A model generated the notes under the pieces. That model saw only the letters and a program-made list of their open reading frames with translations, had not been told where the DNA came from and did no database searches. The translations under genes were made by a program, and so were the position numbers. Of a DNA stretch of 26,825 nt, positions 7,551-14,940 are shown piece by piece. The stretch is from contig BOCB01000019.1 of the NCBI GenBank assembly GCA_026002695.1, forward strand, positions 1 through 26,825, written 5' to 3'. The stretch is from Synergistales bacterium. GTDB lineage: Bacteria; Synergistota; Synergistia; Synergistales; Synergistaceae. Position 1 is the stretch's first letter. The number at the start of each line of letters is the position of its first letter.

Positions 7551-9632
7551 CTAATCTACTCCCAGCGCCTTAAATACGGCCTCTTGCGGCGTTGTGTAGA
7601 AAATCAGGCTGAACGCGCCCACCAAATCGGACGGCACGTTTCCAAGCTCCGCTGCTGACGTGATTGGCAGCAGTACCTTTTTAGCGCCGCTGTCGAGGCA
7701 CACTTGAAGCACGTTCGCCAGTTCCTCCACCTTTATGAGAGTACCGCTGATGCTGATTTCGCCCAAGACCGCCAGACTCGACAGCGTGGGCTTGGACAGC
7801 GCTGCGGAGCAAATGGCAATCAGTGTCGGAAGAGCAAGAAATTTCGTCATCCCAATGCCGTTCAAATCCTGATAGTTGATGATATAATCCTTCGTCGTCG
7901 TGCTGATGCTGCCACTGATGCTGTTCCCGTTGGCTTTCAGAAAATTAAACGCCGTGTTGGCAGATTCCTTTGCGTCGCGGTCTGTGCCGATGCCCGTGCG
8001 GTCAAATTTGCCGCTGCCGGGCAGCACTTGTGTTTCCAGACGGTAGACGCCGATCATGCTGGTTTTGCCATGCGACACGGTGTAGACTTGCCCCGGATTG
8101 CACAATCCCTCCGGTATTAGTTTGCCGCCGCCCTGTTCAGGCACTGAAACGTAGTGTTCCTCAAAGGATTCGCTGTCAATGTACGAGAAGTTCACATCGT
8201 AGAACTCCATGCCGCCGATTTTTTTTAGCTGCTCTTTGACACGGCGGCGCATTTCAAGCGAGATGGTCAGTATCTCGGCGATGTCATCCTTGGTGAATAC
8301 GCCATCAGGGTACAGCAGCTTTGCGTAGCCGGATACCATCTTGCGCACGGCAATCACATCGCGTTGGTTCAAATTTGAGCCGAGCCGGAAGAACTTGTCC
8401 AGCACATCGGAAAACGGCTCTTTCCTCATCTCGCGCATAAATTCTGAGATATAATCCGTGATGAAACCATAATCGTTCGTGAAAAAGTCCGGGCGGTATT
8501 TCGGAATTTCCCAGCCGGGTATGTAACAGTGCATACGGTCTAAAAACGCCGTGTCATAGGCCATCACATTGGGGAAAGGGTCAAATAGGTGCGAGGTTTT
8601 CAGCAGCACCTCCACGCTCTGGTTGATGTTGCCCACAAAGACCATTGACGCCGACGCGGATTTTTCTTCCTTTCCACGCGCGAATGAGCCCGACGCCATA
8701 TAGTCCTTCATAATTTGCACGCCGTCTTTGTCCTTGAAGGTCATGCCGGCCACCTCGTCAAAAGCGACGCAATCCCACAGGCCGACAAGCCCCACACTCT
8801 TGTTTGCCATGTTGTAGAACAAGTTGGCAACAGTCGTCTGCCCGCCGGACACCAAGATACTGTTCGGGGAAATTTCTTTGTATATGTGGGATTTGCCCGT
8901 ACTGCGCGGCCCCAATTCACAGAGGTTGAAGTTATTTTCCACGAGCGGTATCATGCGGGTGAGTTGCAGCCACTTCTCGCGCTCAGTGAATTTGTCCGGC
9001 TCCATGCCGGTGGAGCGCAGCAGTATGGTGAGCCATTCGTCTTTCGTAAACGCCTTGCGCCCGTTCTTGATTTCGTCCATATCGACGTGCGGCATCTGGA
9101 TTGGCGTCAGTTTCCGCACTCTGATAGGGCTGACGTTCTTATCTTCTTCGATGAACTCGTATTCAAGCTGGCATATACACCATATGCCGCCGCAGAGCAG
9201 CCGGTCGAATTTGGAAACATACTCCGGCAGAAGAGGGATTTCTTTCAGCCCCAAGTTGGAAAACACGGCATCATATCTGTCCTGCTTGATATTCAAATGG
9301 ACGGTGAGCTTGTCGATGACGGTATAGCTGCCGCGTTCCCGCAGGGCGGACAGGATTTTCTGCGACTCGTCCGGGCGAACGAAATTATCCGACAAAATGC
9401 GCTTGACGTTCTCCATGCCCTGCGTGATGACTTCCTCATCATCTGAGCTGCAATACTGCCCTAACAGATATTCCAACACATAGACAGGGACATTAGCGCC
9501 CTCGCGGATTTTTTTCGTTAAGTCCTTTCGGACAATCTTCCCGTCAAAGTAGTTCCTCAGTTTTCTATTGATTGAATCGTTGAAATTGTCGTTTCCGGCA
9601 ACGTCCTCTGCCGCCGCGTATTCCTCCTGCAT
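7551..9632 (-). CDS. brxL: BREX protein BrxL (AAA+ with Lon-like domain)
   Basis: 693 aa, the usual size of BrxL in type 1 BREX. The AAA+ core shows Walker A GPRSTGKSH (241-249), Walker B VAFDEVAG (289-296) and the BrxL-typical stretches NFNLCELGPR and SGGQTTVANLFYN. The C-terminal region (about 560-690) aligns by eye with the Lon protease domain (LGEISISGTL, then AKKVLLP), but the place of the Lon GPSAG serine reads NGIGMT, and the GGLKEK lysine is also not evident, so proteolysis is not supported. BrxL forms DNA-binding ring assemblies and is needed for phage restriction in several BREX systems. The start ATG has CGGAGGG 7 nt upstream; the gene follows pglZ after 21 nt, in the canonical order. 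Confidence 0.95.
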   Translation of the reverse strand: MQEEYAAAEDVAGNDNFNDSINRKLRNYFDGKIVRKDLTKKIREGANVPVYVLEYLLGQYCSSDDEEVITQGMENVKRILSDNFVRPDESQKILSALRERGSYTVIDKLTVHLNIKQDRYDAVFSNLGLKEIPLLPEYVSKFDRLLCGGIWCICQLEYEFIEEDKNVSPIRVRKLTPIQMPHVDMDEIKNGRKAFTKDEWLTILLRSTGMEPDKFTEREKWLQLTRMIPLVENNFNLCELGPRSTGKSHIYKEISPNSILVSGGQTTVANLFYNMANKSVGLVGLWDCVAFDEVAGMTFKDKDGVQIMKDYMASGSFARGKEEKSASASMVFVGNINQSVEVLLKTSHLFDPFPNVMAYDTAFLDRMHCYIPGWEIPKYRPDFFTNDYGFITDYISEFMREMRKEPFSDVLDKFFRLGSNLNQRDVIAVRKMVSGYAKLLYPDGVFTKDDIAEILTISLEMRRRVKEQLKKIGGMEFYDVNFSYIDSESFEEHYVSVPEQGGGKLIPEGLCNPGQVYTVSHGKTSMIGVYRLETQVLPGSGKFDRTGIGTDRDAKESANTAFNFLKANGNSISGSISTTTKDYIINYQDLNGIGMTKFLALPTLIAICSAALSKPTLSSLAVLGEISISGTLIKVEELANVLQVCLDSGAKKVLLPITSAAELGNVPSDLVGAFSLIFYTTPQEAVFKALGVD

Positions 9633-9653
9633 TGTAATCCCTCCGGTTATAGA

Positions 9654-12176
9654 TTAAAATCCAAAATCATCCGCGAACGCAATATCCATGATCACGTCAT
9701 GCCGGAAAGCCTCAATTTTGACTTCGCCTTTCTCATCCAGTTCCATCGCCACAAGCCGGTACTTCTTCGCGCTGTCGTATTTCTTATTCTTAAAGTTAAA
9801 GCGCAATCTAAAAATCCTTTGCTGAGAGTCGCCGTCCTTTTTATCCGCTTGACAGACACATTCGTTCGAGATTTTTTCGTTATCCTCGGAAATGAAGTAC
9901 AGCTTATACCCCGCCGCCTTTACCACGTTGCTGACTGGTTCTTTCTGGATAAAATCAAGGTGAGTGATAAGGTTCGTTATCTTCTGCACCATGCTCACTA
10001 ACGCGATTGGAGCGGAGTGCGTCTCCATGTGTCCTCTTTCCGTCTTGACCGTCAACAGGGGCAAAATCATCTCTTGCGGGGACGAACCGCCATGAACAAA
10101 ATTCTGCCCTCCGCTCACCTTGAATACATTAGCCCCTGTTGGATAAGACAGCATACGGCTGTCTCCATTCCCTAACAAGCTGCCCAACGGCACGGAAGCC
10201 ACGCCGTCCGCAATAATGCCATCCTCCGCAATGATGAAGCGCCGGCTCGCAAAGGAGTGTTTCATGCCGGCCACGTCTATTTTATGGCTTTCCGTGATTT
10301 TATCACGTTTATATATGAAACCGTGATCCGCCGTTACAATGAAGTGGTAGATGTTCGCGCTGCCGGAAAGCCGCTTAATCAGGGCGAATATCTCCTCTAC
10401 TGCCTCGGAACAGGCGGTAAATGCCTCATTTTCGGTGGCGAGTTTTTCGCCGCGCGCGTCAATTTGGTCGTGGTACACATACACCGCGTCCATGCCATTG
10501 AAAATCTCCCTAAGCTGTTCGCGTTTCGCGGGCAGGCTGTCAAATCGCACACAGCGGCTGTTCGGTAGAGCTTTTTGCAGGATGGCTTCGCGCTTCTCCA
10601 AGTTATCGCTGACGGCTCCATCCGCAAGAACCCTGCCGTCCTCGGTGATTTCCAACACCTTATGAGGCAGCAGGGCAGCCATGCCAAGCTGCGTATATGA
10701 CGGGAGCACGCCCAGCATCGCGTCTAATTTCACTTTGCAATTCGGGTCATCCTGCAATTTGAGGAATAATTCACGCCCCACTTCGTAGCGCAGAGCGTCC
10801 GATATGATAACCGCTACCTTCTCTTTGCTGTATTTGATGTGTTCCCCAAAGAATTCTCTTTGCGCGGGCAGAACGTTTTTTGCGCCACCCACCGTGAGAG
10901 CCGCGTTCCAAGCTGGGATTAGTTTTGCCAGATACTCATTCGTATAGATGTTTTCCACCAATTCGCGCAGCTTTTCATAATCGCCCGTATCCTGCAAGCG
11001 ATCGAACGCGGCGTAGAACGAGCGATAGCGGCTGTCAATCAGCCAATCAGCCTTGATATATTGGCTGACGATACTCTTGAAATCCTCCGGACAGGCATAC
11101 TTGCCCGCCTGTATAATTTCATGCGCCCCGGCGAGCATTTGGTACTCTCCCGTAAATCGCGCGCTGAAATGCTTCTTTTGCCGCGCTGCGCAAATAGCGG
11201 GGATGTCGAAATCTCCGAGTTTTGCGCCCCAATCCTCGTCCAATAACCGCCTTGTGATCCAGCGGATAATAAGCCTGTCGAACACCTCGAAGGCGTCGCA
11301 ATCCAGCAGCGCCTCGGCCTCGTATTGTTCCATCGCGCTTTTTGCGTTCAGCACACCCGCGACATGTTCCGCGATTTCATCATACCGTTCCCGGTACAGG
11401 ACACTGTTCATCAGGCTATCCAGAAAGGCGATGATATTGCCGGATTTATACGAAACAAACTCCCGCCACGCCTGCGGCATCTCGCCGCGAAGCTGTTTTG
11501 ACGTATAGGTAACGAACAGTGAGACGGTCAGCCGTTCCAGTGTCCTCTTGTCATCCGTATAGCCGAGGTTATCCTCGCACAACCGCCAGAAAACTTCAAG
11601 CAGGTCATATTTTTCAAATTCGGCCAAAAACTTATTATCCGAGAATCCGTCATCGGTCAGCACTGTGCGCAGCGCCTCATCGAAAGACGCCGTCCGTGTT
11701 TTGCAAAGCACGCTCATCAGGGCAATCTCGATGCTCTCCTTGGTGAAGTTCTCAATCTCCAAATCATAGAACCGCTGCGTCCTGTCCTTCGCGGCGAAAA
11801 ACTTGATATATTTTTGTATCACCGGCTTATATTTTTCGTCAATCCGCAAATCCGCCGTCAGCAGTGACGCGCGGTCAGCGTAGAAGCGGCGCGAATAAAG
11901 CAGTGTATCCTCCAAGCAGTTATCCCGCACATCCGGCTTAGGGAACGGCGCGTAAATAAGATAGCTATACTCTGTGTCCTGCCGCTCCAACAGATATTTT
12001 GTGTAAAACTGATTATCCGGCGCGAGCTTATGCAGCTTCGCCCCGGATATTTCCAGCGTGTCTATATCGTCAACAAACTCCGCCTTGTCATCGTACCAGA
12101 ACACCAGCTTGCGGGTATCTCCGGCGAACTCAGCGTTGAGCTTGCTCGTGATTTGGTTTAGGTCAAGTGTGGGCAT
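9654..12176 (-). CDS. pglZ: BREX protein PglZ (alkaline phosphatase-fold)
   Basis: 840 aa, normal length for type 1 PglZ. The N-terminal part (1-440) has the family pattern KLVFWYDD near residue 24. The PglZ domain of the alkaline phosphatase superfamily follows: VIISDALRYEVG with metal-binding D460, TADHGF with D617 and H618, and VHGGSSPQE with H695. PglZ is essential for BREX defence and contacts the methyltransferase PglX in characterised systems; a metal-dependent nuclease or phosphohydrolase activity has been discussed for the family. The start has AGGGGAG 8 nt upstream. Together with brxL it is separated from the rest of the BREX genes by a cargo region, so the operon core is interrupted between pglX and pglZ. 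The gene itself shows no damage. Confidence 0.95.
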   Translation of the reverse strand: MPTLDLNQITSKLNAEFAGDTRKLVFWYDDKAEFVDDIDTLEISGAKLHKLAPDNQFYTKYLLERQDTEYSYLIYAPFPKPDVRDNCLEDTLLYSRRFYADRASLLTADLRIDEKYKPVIQKYIKFFAAKDRTQRFYDLEIENFTKESIEIALMSVLCKTRTASFDEALRTVLTDDGFSDNKFLAEFEKYDLLEVFWRLCEDNLGYTDDKRTLERLTVSLFVTYTSKQLRGEMPQAWREFVSYKSGNIIAFLDSLMNSVLYRERYDEIAEHVAGVLNAKSAMEQYEAEALLDCDAFEVFDRLIIRWITRRLLDEDWGAKLGDFDIPAICAARQKKHFSARFTGEYQMLAGAHEIIQAGKYACPEDFKSIVSQYIKADWLIDSRYRSFYAAFDRLQDTGDYEKLRELVENIYTNEYLAKLIPAWNAALTVGGAKNVLPAQREFFGEHIKYSKEKVAVIISDALRYEVGRELFLKLQDDPNCKVKLDAMLGVLPSYTQLGMAALLPHKVLEITEDGRVLADGAVSDNLEKREAILQKALPNSRCVRFDSLPAKREQLREIFNGMDAVYVYHDQIDARGEKLATENEAFTACSEAVEEIFALIKRLSGSANIYHFIVTADHGFIYKRDKITESHKIDVAGMKHSFASRRFIIAEDGIIADGVASVPLGSLLGNGDSRMLSYPTGANVFKVSGGQNFVHGGSSPQEMILPLLTVKTERGHMETHSAPIALVSMVQKITNLITHLDFIQKEPVSNVVKAAGYKLYFISEDNEKISNECVCQADKKDGDSQQRIFRLRFNFKNKKYDSAKKYRLVAMELDEKGEVKIEAFRHDVIMDIAFADDFGF

Positions 12177-12272
12177 GAGTTTACGCTCCCCTTAAAATAT
12201 CAACGAGGTATTATTGCTTCCAATCATTCAACATCTGGGGATGCAGAGACGAGCTAAACATATTGGCAATTA

Positions 12273-13427
12273 TTAAATTATTCCAAAATAACTGCACTCA
12301 ATTTTTTTCGTTTTTTTAGTCTGCCCAGATAGTGTACCTATAACTTTTACGGTTTTGCCTTCCCTGTGAGCATCGATAGCCGCATCATAGTCTTCTTTTG
12401 TCAAATGCGCTGATACTGTGGCCTTTTTTTCGTCCTCGTTTATAAATACGATGGTAATTTCGCCCGCATTCCTTCTTTCCGCGTCCGGCGAAGCATGGAG
12501 TTTGCTGATTCTTCCAATGCATGTCATTTCACTTTCTTGAACAGTATTTACACTGTTTATAAACGTGTTTATCGGTTCATAATAATCATGATTGATTGAT
12601 ACACAAAGGTTCTCAATCCTGTTCTTTGAGATAGTGGGGGCATATTTAAGCGCAATATCTAAAGCGCTGTCTTCGCGGTAAATATTAATTCCGCTTAAAG
12701 CGTCCAAAAAATTGGCGCTGATACAGTCTTTTGTTTCTGCGTTTGCGTGGATAAATTCCTCTAAATTCCCCTGATCTATCGCTTCTCTGACTTGATGCGC
12801 AGATATGATCAATTTATTTACAACATTCCTCGTTAGAGAATCAGCCAGCTCGTCCTCTTTGTTGAATAGCGACAGTTGTTTGCATTGATTTTTATCAATA
12901 ATAGAAATCGGACACGCAACTGATACAACGTAGCTGCCAATTTCTGTTTGCCCAAAGCGGCAATTAGCAACAAATTCCGCTATAGCATTATCAGGTCTTC
13001 CGCTGTGATATAACCTTGGATGTAGAATATCCATAGCAGTAGCTGTTATCAGCTTTTTGGCGTTCTCATAAAGCGTGATTGCCTCTTCCATATATATACT
13101 TCCACTTTCTGAATCAGGCTCTTTGATCCTGAGTTTCAGAATATCAGACATTGGGTTCAATAACTCAAGTATCACCTGCTCAGTGCTTTTATCAACTGAT
13201 AAGGCTATGTTCTCGACAACATGATACATCGCCGATTTATAGTCTCGCAATCCACGATCAGCAGGTAAATCGACTTGAAAAAAACTATCACCTTTTTCAA
13301 GTTGAAATATTTTTACGTTAATGCGCTTCGAAGAGATACTAACCCACCCAAGGTCACGAAGATATTTAGCTACTTCAACATGATTTATTTTTCCGGCCAT
13401 CTCCAAGAAATCGGCAGAATATATCAT
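12273..13427 (-). CDS. Hypothetical protein, 384 aa, coupled to DUF4365 gene
   Basis: I do not recognise the family. The N-terminal 100 residues (DFLEMAGKINHVEVAKYLRDLGW ...) look like a mixed alpha/beta domain, the middle is mostly helical with a Cys-containing segment (FVANCRFG ... VSVACP), and the last 90 residues (MTCIGRISKLH, then TVKVIGTLSG and the final IECSYFGII) resemble a small beta barrel, possibly OB-like. No signal peptide, membrane helix or catalytic motif stands out. Its ATG (13427) overlapped the TGA of the original DUF4365 gene in an ATGA arrangement, so the two were translationally coupled before a MITE broke the upstream gene. It has no strong RBS of its own apart from GAGGAAGAG inside that gene. 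A two-protein defence unit with DUF4365 is inferred. Confidence 0.7.
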   Translation of the reverse strand: MIYSADFLEMAGKINHVEVAKYLRDLGWVSISSKRINVKIFQLEKGDSFFQVDLPADRGLRDYKSAMYHVVENIALSVDKSTEQVILELLNPMSDILKLRIKEPDSESGSIYMEEAITLYENAKKLITATAMDILHPRLYHSGRPDNAIAEFVANCRFGQTEIGSYVVSVACPISIIDKNQCKQLSLFNKEDELADSLTRNVVNKLIISAHQVREAIDQGNLEEFIHANAETKDCISANFLDALSGINIYREDSALDIALKYAPTISKNRIENLCVSINHDYYEPINTFINSVNTVQESEMTCIGRISKLHASPDAERRNAGEITIVFINEDEKKATVSAHLTKEDYDAAIDAHREGKTVKVIGTLSGQTKKTKKIECSYFGII

Positions 13428-13543
13428 AATATCTCTTCCTCTGCTATTTTTGTTAAAATATTTTCTAATGATTCTGAGGACACAATATTCCCCACAGGAA
13501 TATGTACTGTAACAGAAGCAGGATTGCCCTTATCCGGCAACCC

Positions 13544-13552
13544 CTTCAAATC
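13544..13552. repeat. Target-site duplication, left copy
   Basis: CTTCAAATC immediately outside the left MITE end; an identical copy lies outside the right end at 13695-13703. A length of 9 bp suits IS4-family transposition. Confidence 0.9.
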
Positions 13553-13694
13553 TTTGAGTTTCCCCATTTTTTCAACGAAGCCTTGTACCACAAAGGTTTG
13601 AGAGCTTTTTTCGTTTTCAACTTATCGTTGCACGAAACCATTGTGGCAAAAGGGGTTGCGGGTTCGTCTTACTAAAAAAATGGGGAAACTCAAA
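13553..13694. mobile_element. MITE, 142 bp, inside the DUF4365 gene
   Basis: The element begins TTTGAGTTTCCCCATTTTTT and ends with the inverted copy, a 20-bp perfect terminal repeat. It is flanked by a 9-bp direct repeat (13544-13552 and 13695-13703). Subterminal sequences are also imperfectly inverted (CCTTGTACCACAAAGGTTT against CCTTTTGCCACAATGGTTT). It has no coding capacity. The first 19 bases match the left end of the IS4-family element at 424, which makes that IS family the probable source of the transposase. Confidence 0.9.
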
Positions 13695-13703
13695 CTTCAA
13701 ATC
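13695..13703. repeat. Target-site duplication, right copy
   Basis: CTTCAAATC immediately outside the right MITE end, identical to 13544-13552. Deleting the MITE plus one copy restores the DUF4365 reading frame. Confidence 0.9.
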
Positions 13704-14183
13704 GATCCAATACATACATTTCCTTATAATCAATTCCTCCACGCTTTGCTGAATCCACTCTTTCTCGTCCTTTGGCAATATCAACAAAAACAAATACGGC
13801 TTTATAGTTGCAGGACGCCTCAAATCGTCATAGTTCTTCTTTTCCAATGGATAAGAAATTTTCCCCTTAGCTTGTTTTAGAGCAATGGTTGTGGATTTTA
13901 GCTGCACGCCTATTCGAGCGTTGTATGGATGACCATCTTTTCTATGTATACTTTTTTGCAATATAACATCAATACCGTCATCGTCATGTCCTTGCACTTC
14001 CATTGCAATCCCCTTGACAGCGCAAACAGCATTGAGATAACTCTTGCTTAATTCTTCTTTACGCTTGGTATCAATCATATTGACCCTACCCCTATTCTGC
14101 ACAAATTTCTCAACCAACACGATTAATGAGACTTCCTAAATATTCGGCTTGCGTAGATTGAATTGTCTCTCGGAATTTATGCT

Positions 14184-14212
14184 ATTGTAACCAGACAACG
14201 CTTAGGCTGCAA
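14184..14212 (-). promoter_or_regulatory. Weak candidate promoter before DUF4365 gene
   Basis: On the minus strand TTGCAG (14212-14207) and TACAAT (14189-14184) are separated by 17 nt. The -10 matches consensus in five of six positions but the -35 in only three. It lies in the longest gap of the cargo region, about 105 nt before the DUF4365 start, and could drive DUF4365, the 384-aa gene and pglZ separately from the upstream operon. Confidence 0.3.
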
Positions 14213-14238
14213 TAACCATTTCAAAAGTTATGCGCCCC

Positions 14239-14412
14239 CTAAAACTCTATACCCGACTCAACCAATTTGTAGTTTACATTCACATCATCATCATTCAATC
14301 AAGTCAAGCTGATTTTCTCGTCGCGGCACACAGCCACTCCGATGGTATCTCGAATCGCTAAGCCGCCAATTGATCCTATGCGGTGAATTTGTCCATGTAT
14401 GAGTATAGACAT
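14239..14412 (-). pseudogene. Very small ORF with one in-frame TGA
   Basis: Directly after the HEPN-like gene (whose end reads GGGGAGATTAATAA) an ATG at 14412 opens a 37-codon frame, MSILIHGQIHRIGSIGG through DEKISLT, with GGGGAG as a well-placed ribosome binding site. After the TGA at 14299-14301 the same frame continues for 19 codons (LNDDDVNVNYKLVESGIEF) to a TAG. The continuation has the look of a natural protein end, so the TGA may be a nonsense mutation in a 57-residue gene. I do not recognise the product. It could be a real 37-aa protein, or a chance frame. The rest of the gap, 14079-14238, shows only the weak promoter described separately. Confidence 0.4.
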
Positions 14413-14415
14413 TTA

Positions 14416-14928
14416 TTAATCTCCCCTCATTGTCATATCGTTTAAGTAATCGCTGTTTTCAATGTCCTGTAATAATAGCTTAACGAATTCGTTAATTTTC
14501 TTGAAACAAGTGCTATAGCTGTTTATTTCGTCATACTCTTTATTTCCGTGATACAAGTTATCTCGGAAGCGGTAGCTGATTTTCAAAACAACTTCAACCT
14601 TTCTCTTTATATCAACATTTTGCGGGTTCAGCAGAATATTTTGAACATCACTATCCATACTATCATTGCGCCACATACGTTTCCCAAATCTATCGTTTGT
14701 TTTTCCGTCCTCAACATATCAGCTACGGAAATAATCAAATATTTCTATGTATTCCTTTTCGTGTCCCAAATTGACTCCCGTTATATCGCGGGGGCTTTTC
14801 AGGATAGACTCGTAAACATTGAACGTCATCAGAAAGCGCAATAAAATATCCTTTGTGTCAATTTTCAAGTGGGCTACGGGATATTGCACCAACCAATCTA
14901 TGCGCTCTTTGGCTTTATCGATAGTCAT
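14416..14928 (-). pseudogene. HEPN-like protein gene with in-frame TGA
   Basis: A 171-codon frame interrupted by TGA at codon 70 (14719-14721). The first half starts MTIDKAKERIDWLVQYP, 12 nt after the pglX stop with GGGGGACG as ribosome binding site, and ends IEIFDYFRS. The second half continues in the same frame with YVEDGKTNDRFGKR and contains RDNLYH, the R-x4-H motif of HEPN RNase domains, in an all-helical context. HEPN proteins are RNA-cleaving effectors common in toxin-antitoxin and abortive-infection systems. Restart at ATG 14676, with GGGA 6 nt upstream, could still yield an 86-aa piece carrying the motif. The family call rests on one motif and helical character. TGA is used as a genuine stop elsewhere in the window, so recoding is unlikely. 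Confidence 0.6.
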
Positions 14929-14940
14929 TATTGCGTCCCC

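Larger units (their letters stand above)
13424..14078 (-). pseudogene. DUF4365-family protein gene interrupted by a MITE
   Basis: The intact part reads as a DUF4365 protein: MIDTKRKEELSKSYLNAV at the start, DDDGIDVIL and GVQLKST (D ... Q-x-K, the layout of a PD-(D/E)XK nuclease fold), then KKNYDDLRRP and YLFLLILP. After WIDLK a 142-bp element is inserted and the frame runs into it, adding about 23 foreign residues before a stop at 13617. Removing the element and one 9-bp duplicate restores the frame exactly: WIDLK continues into GLPDKGNPASVTVHIPVGN and ends with TKIAEEEIL at a TGA that overlaps the next gene's ATG. I chose ATG 14078, preceded by AGGGGTAGGG, over GTG 14120. DUF4365 proteins are common in defence islands; the C-terminal loss probably inactivates this one. 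Confidence 0.85.

Noticed and set aside
8715..9446. A 243-codon open frame on the plus strand opposite brxL.
   Set aside because: It lies wholly within brxL, has no recognisable domain and is explained by the codon use of the real gene.
12177..12272. A possible small gene between the 384-aa gene and pglZ.
   Set aside because: The only frame with an ATG is 16 codons without a ribosome binding site; the gap otherwise shows only the pglZ RBS.
14719..14721. Reassignment of TGA to tryptophan, suggested by two in-frame TGA codons in the cargo region.
   Set aside because: topB, brxB and the original DUF4365 gene all end at TGA in well-placed positions, and tryptophan is otherwise written TGG throughout; local mutations are more likely.
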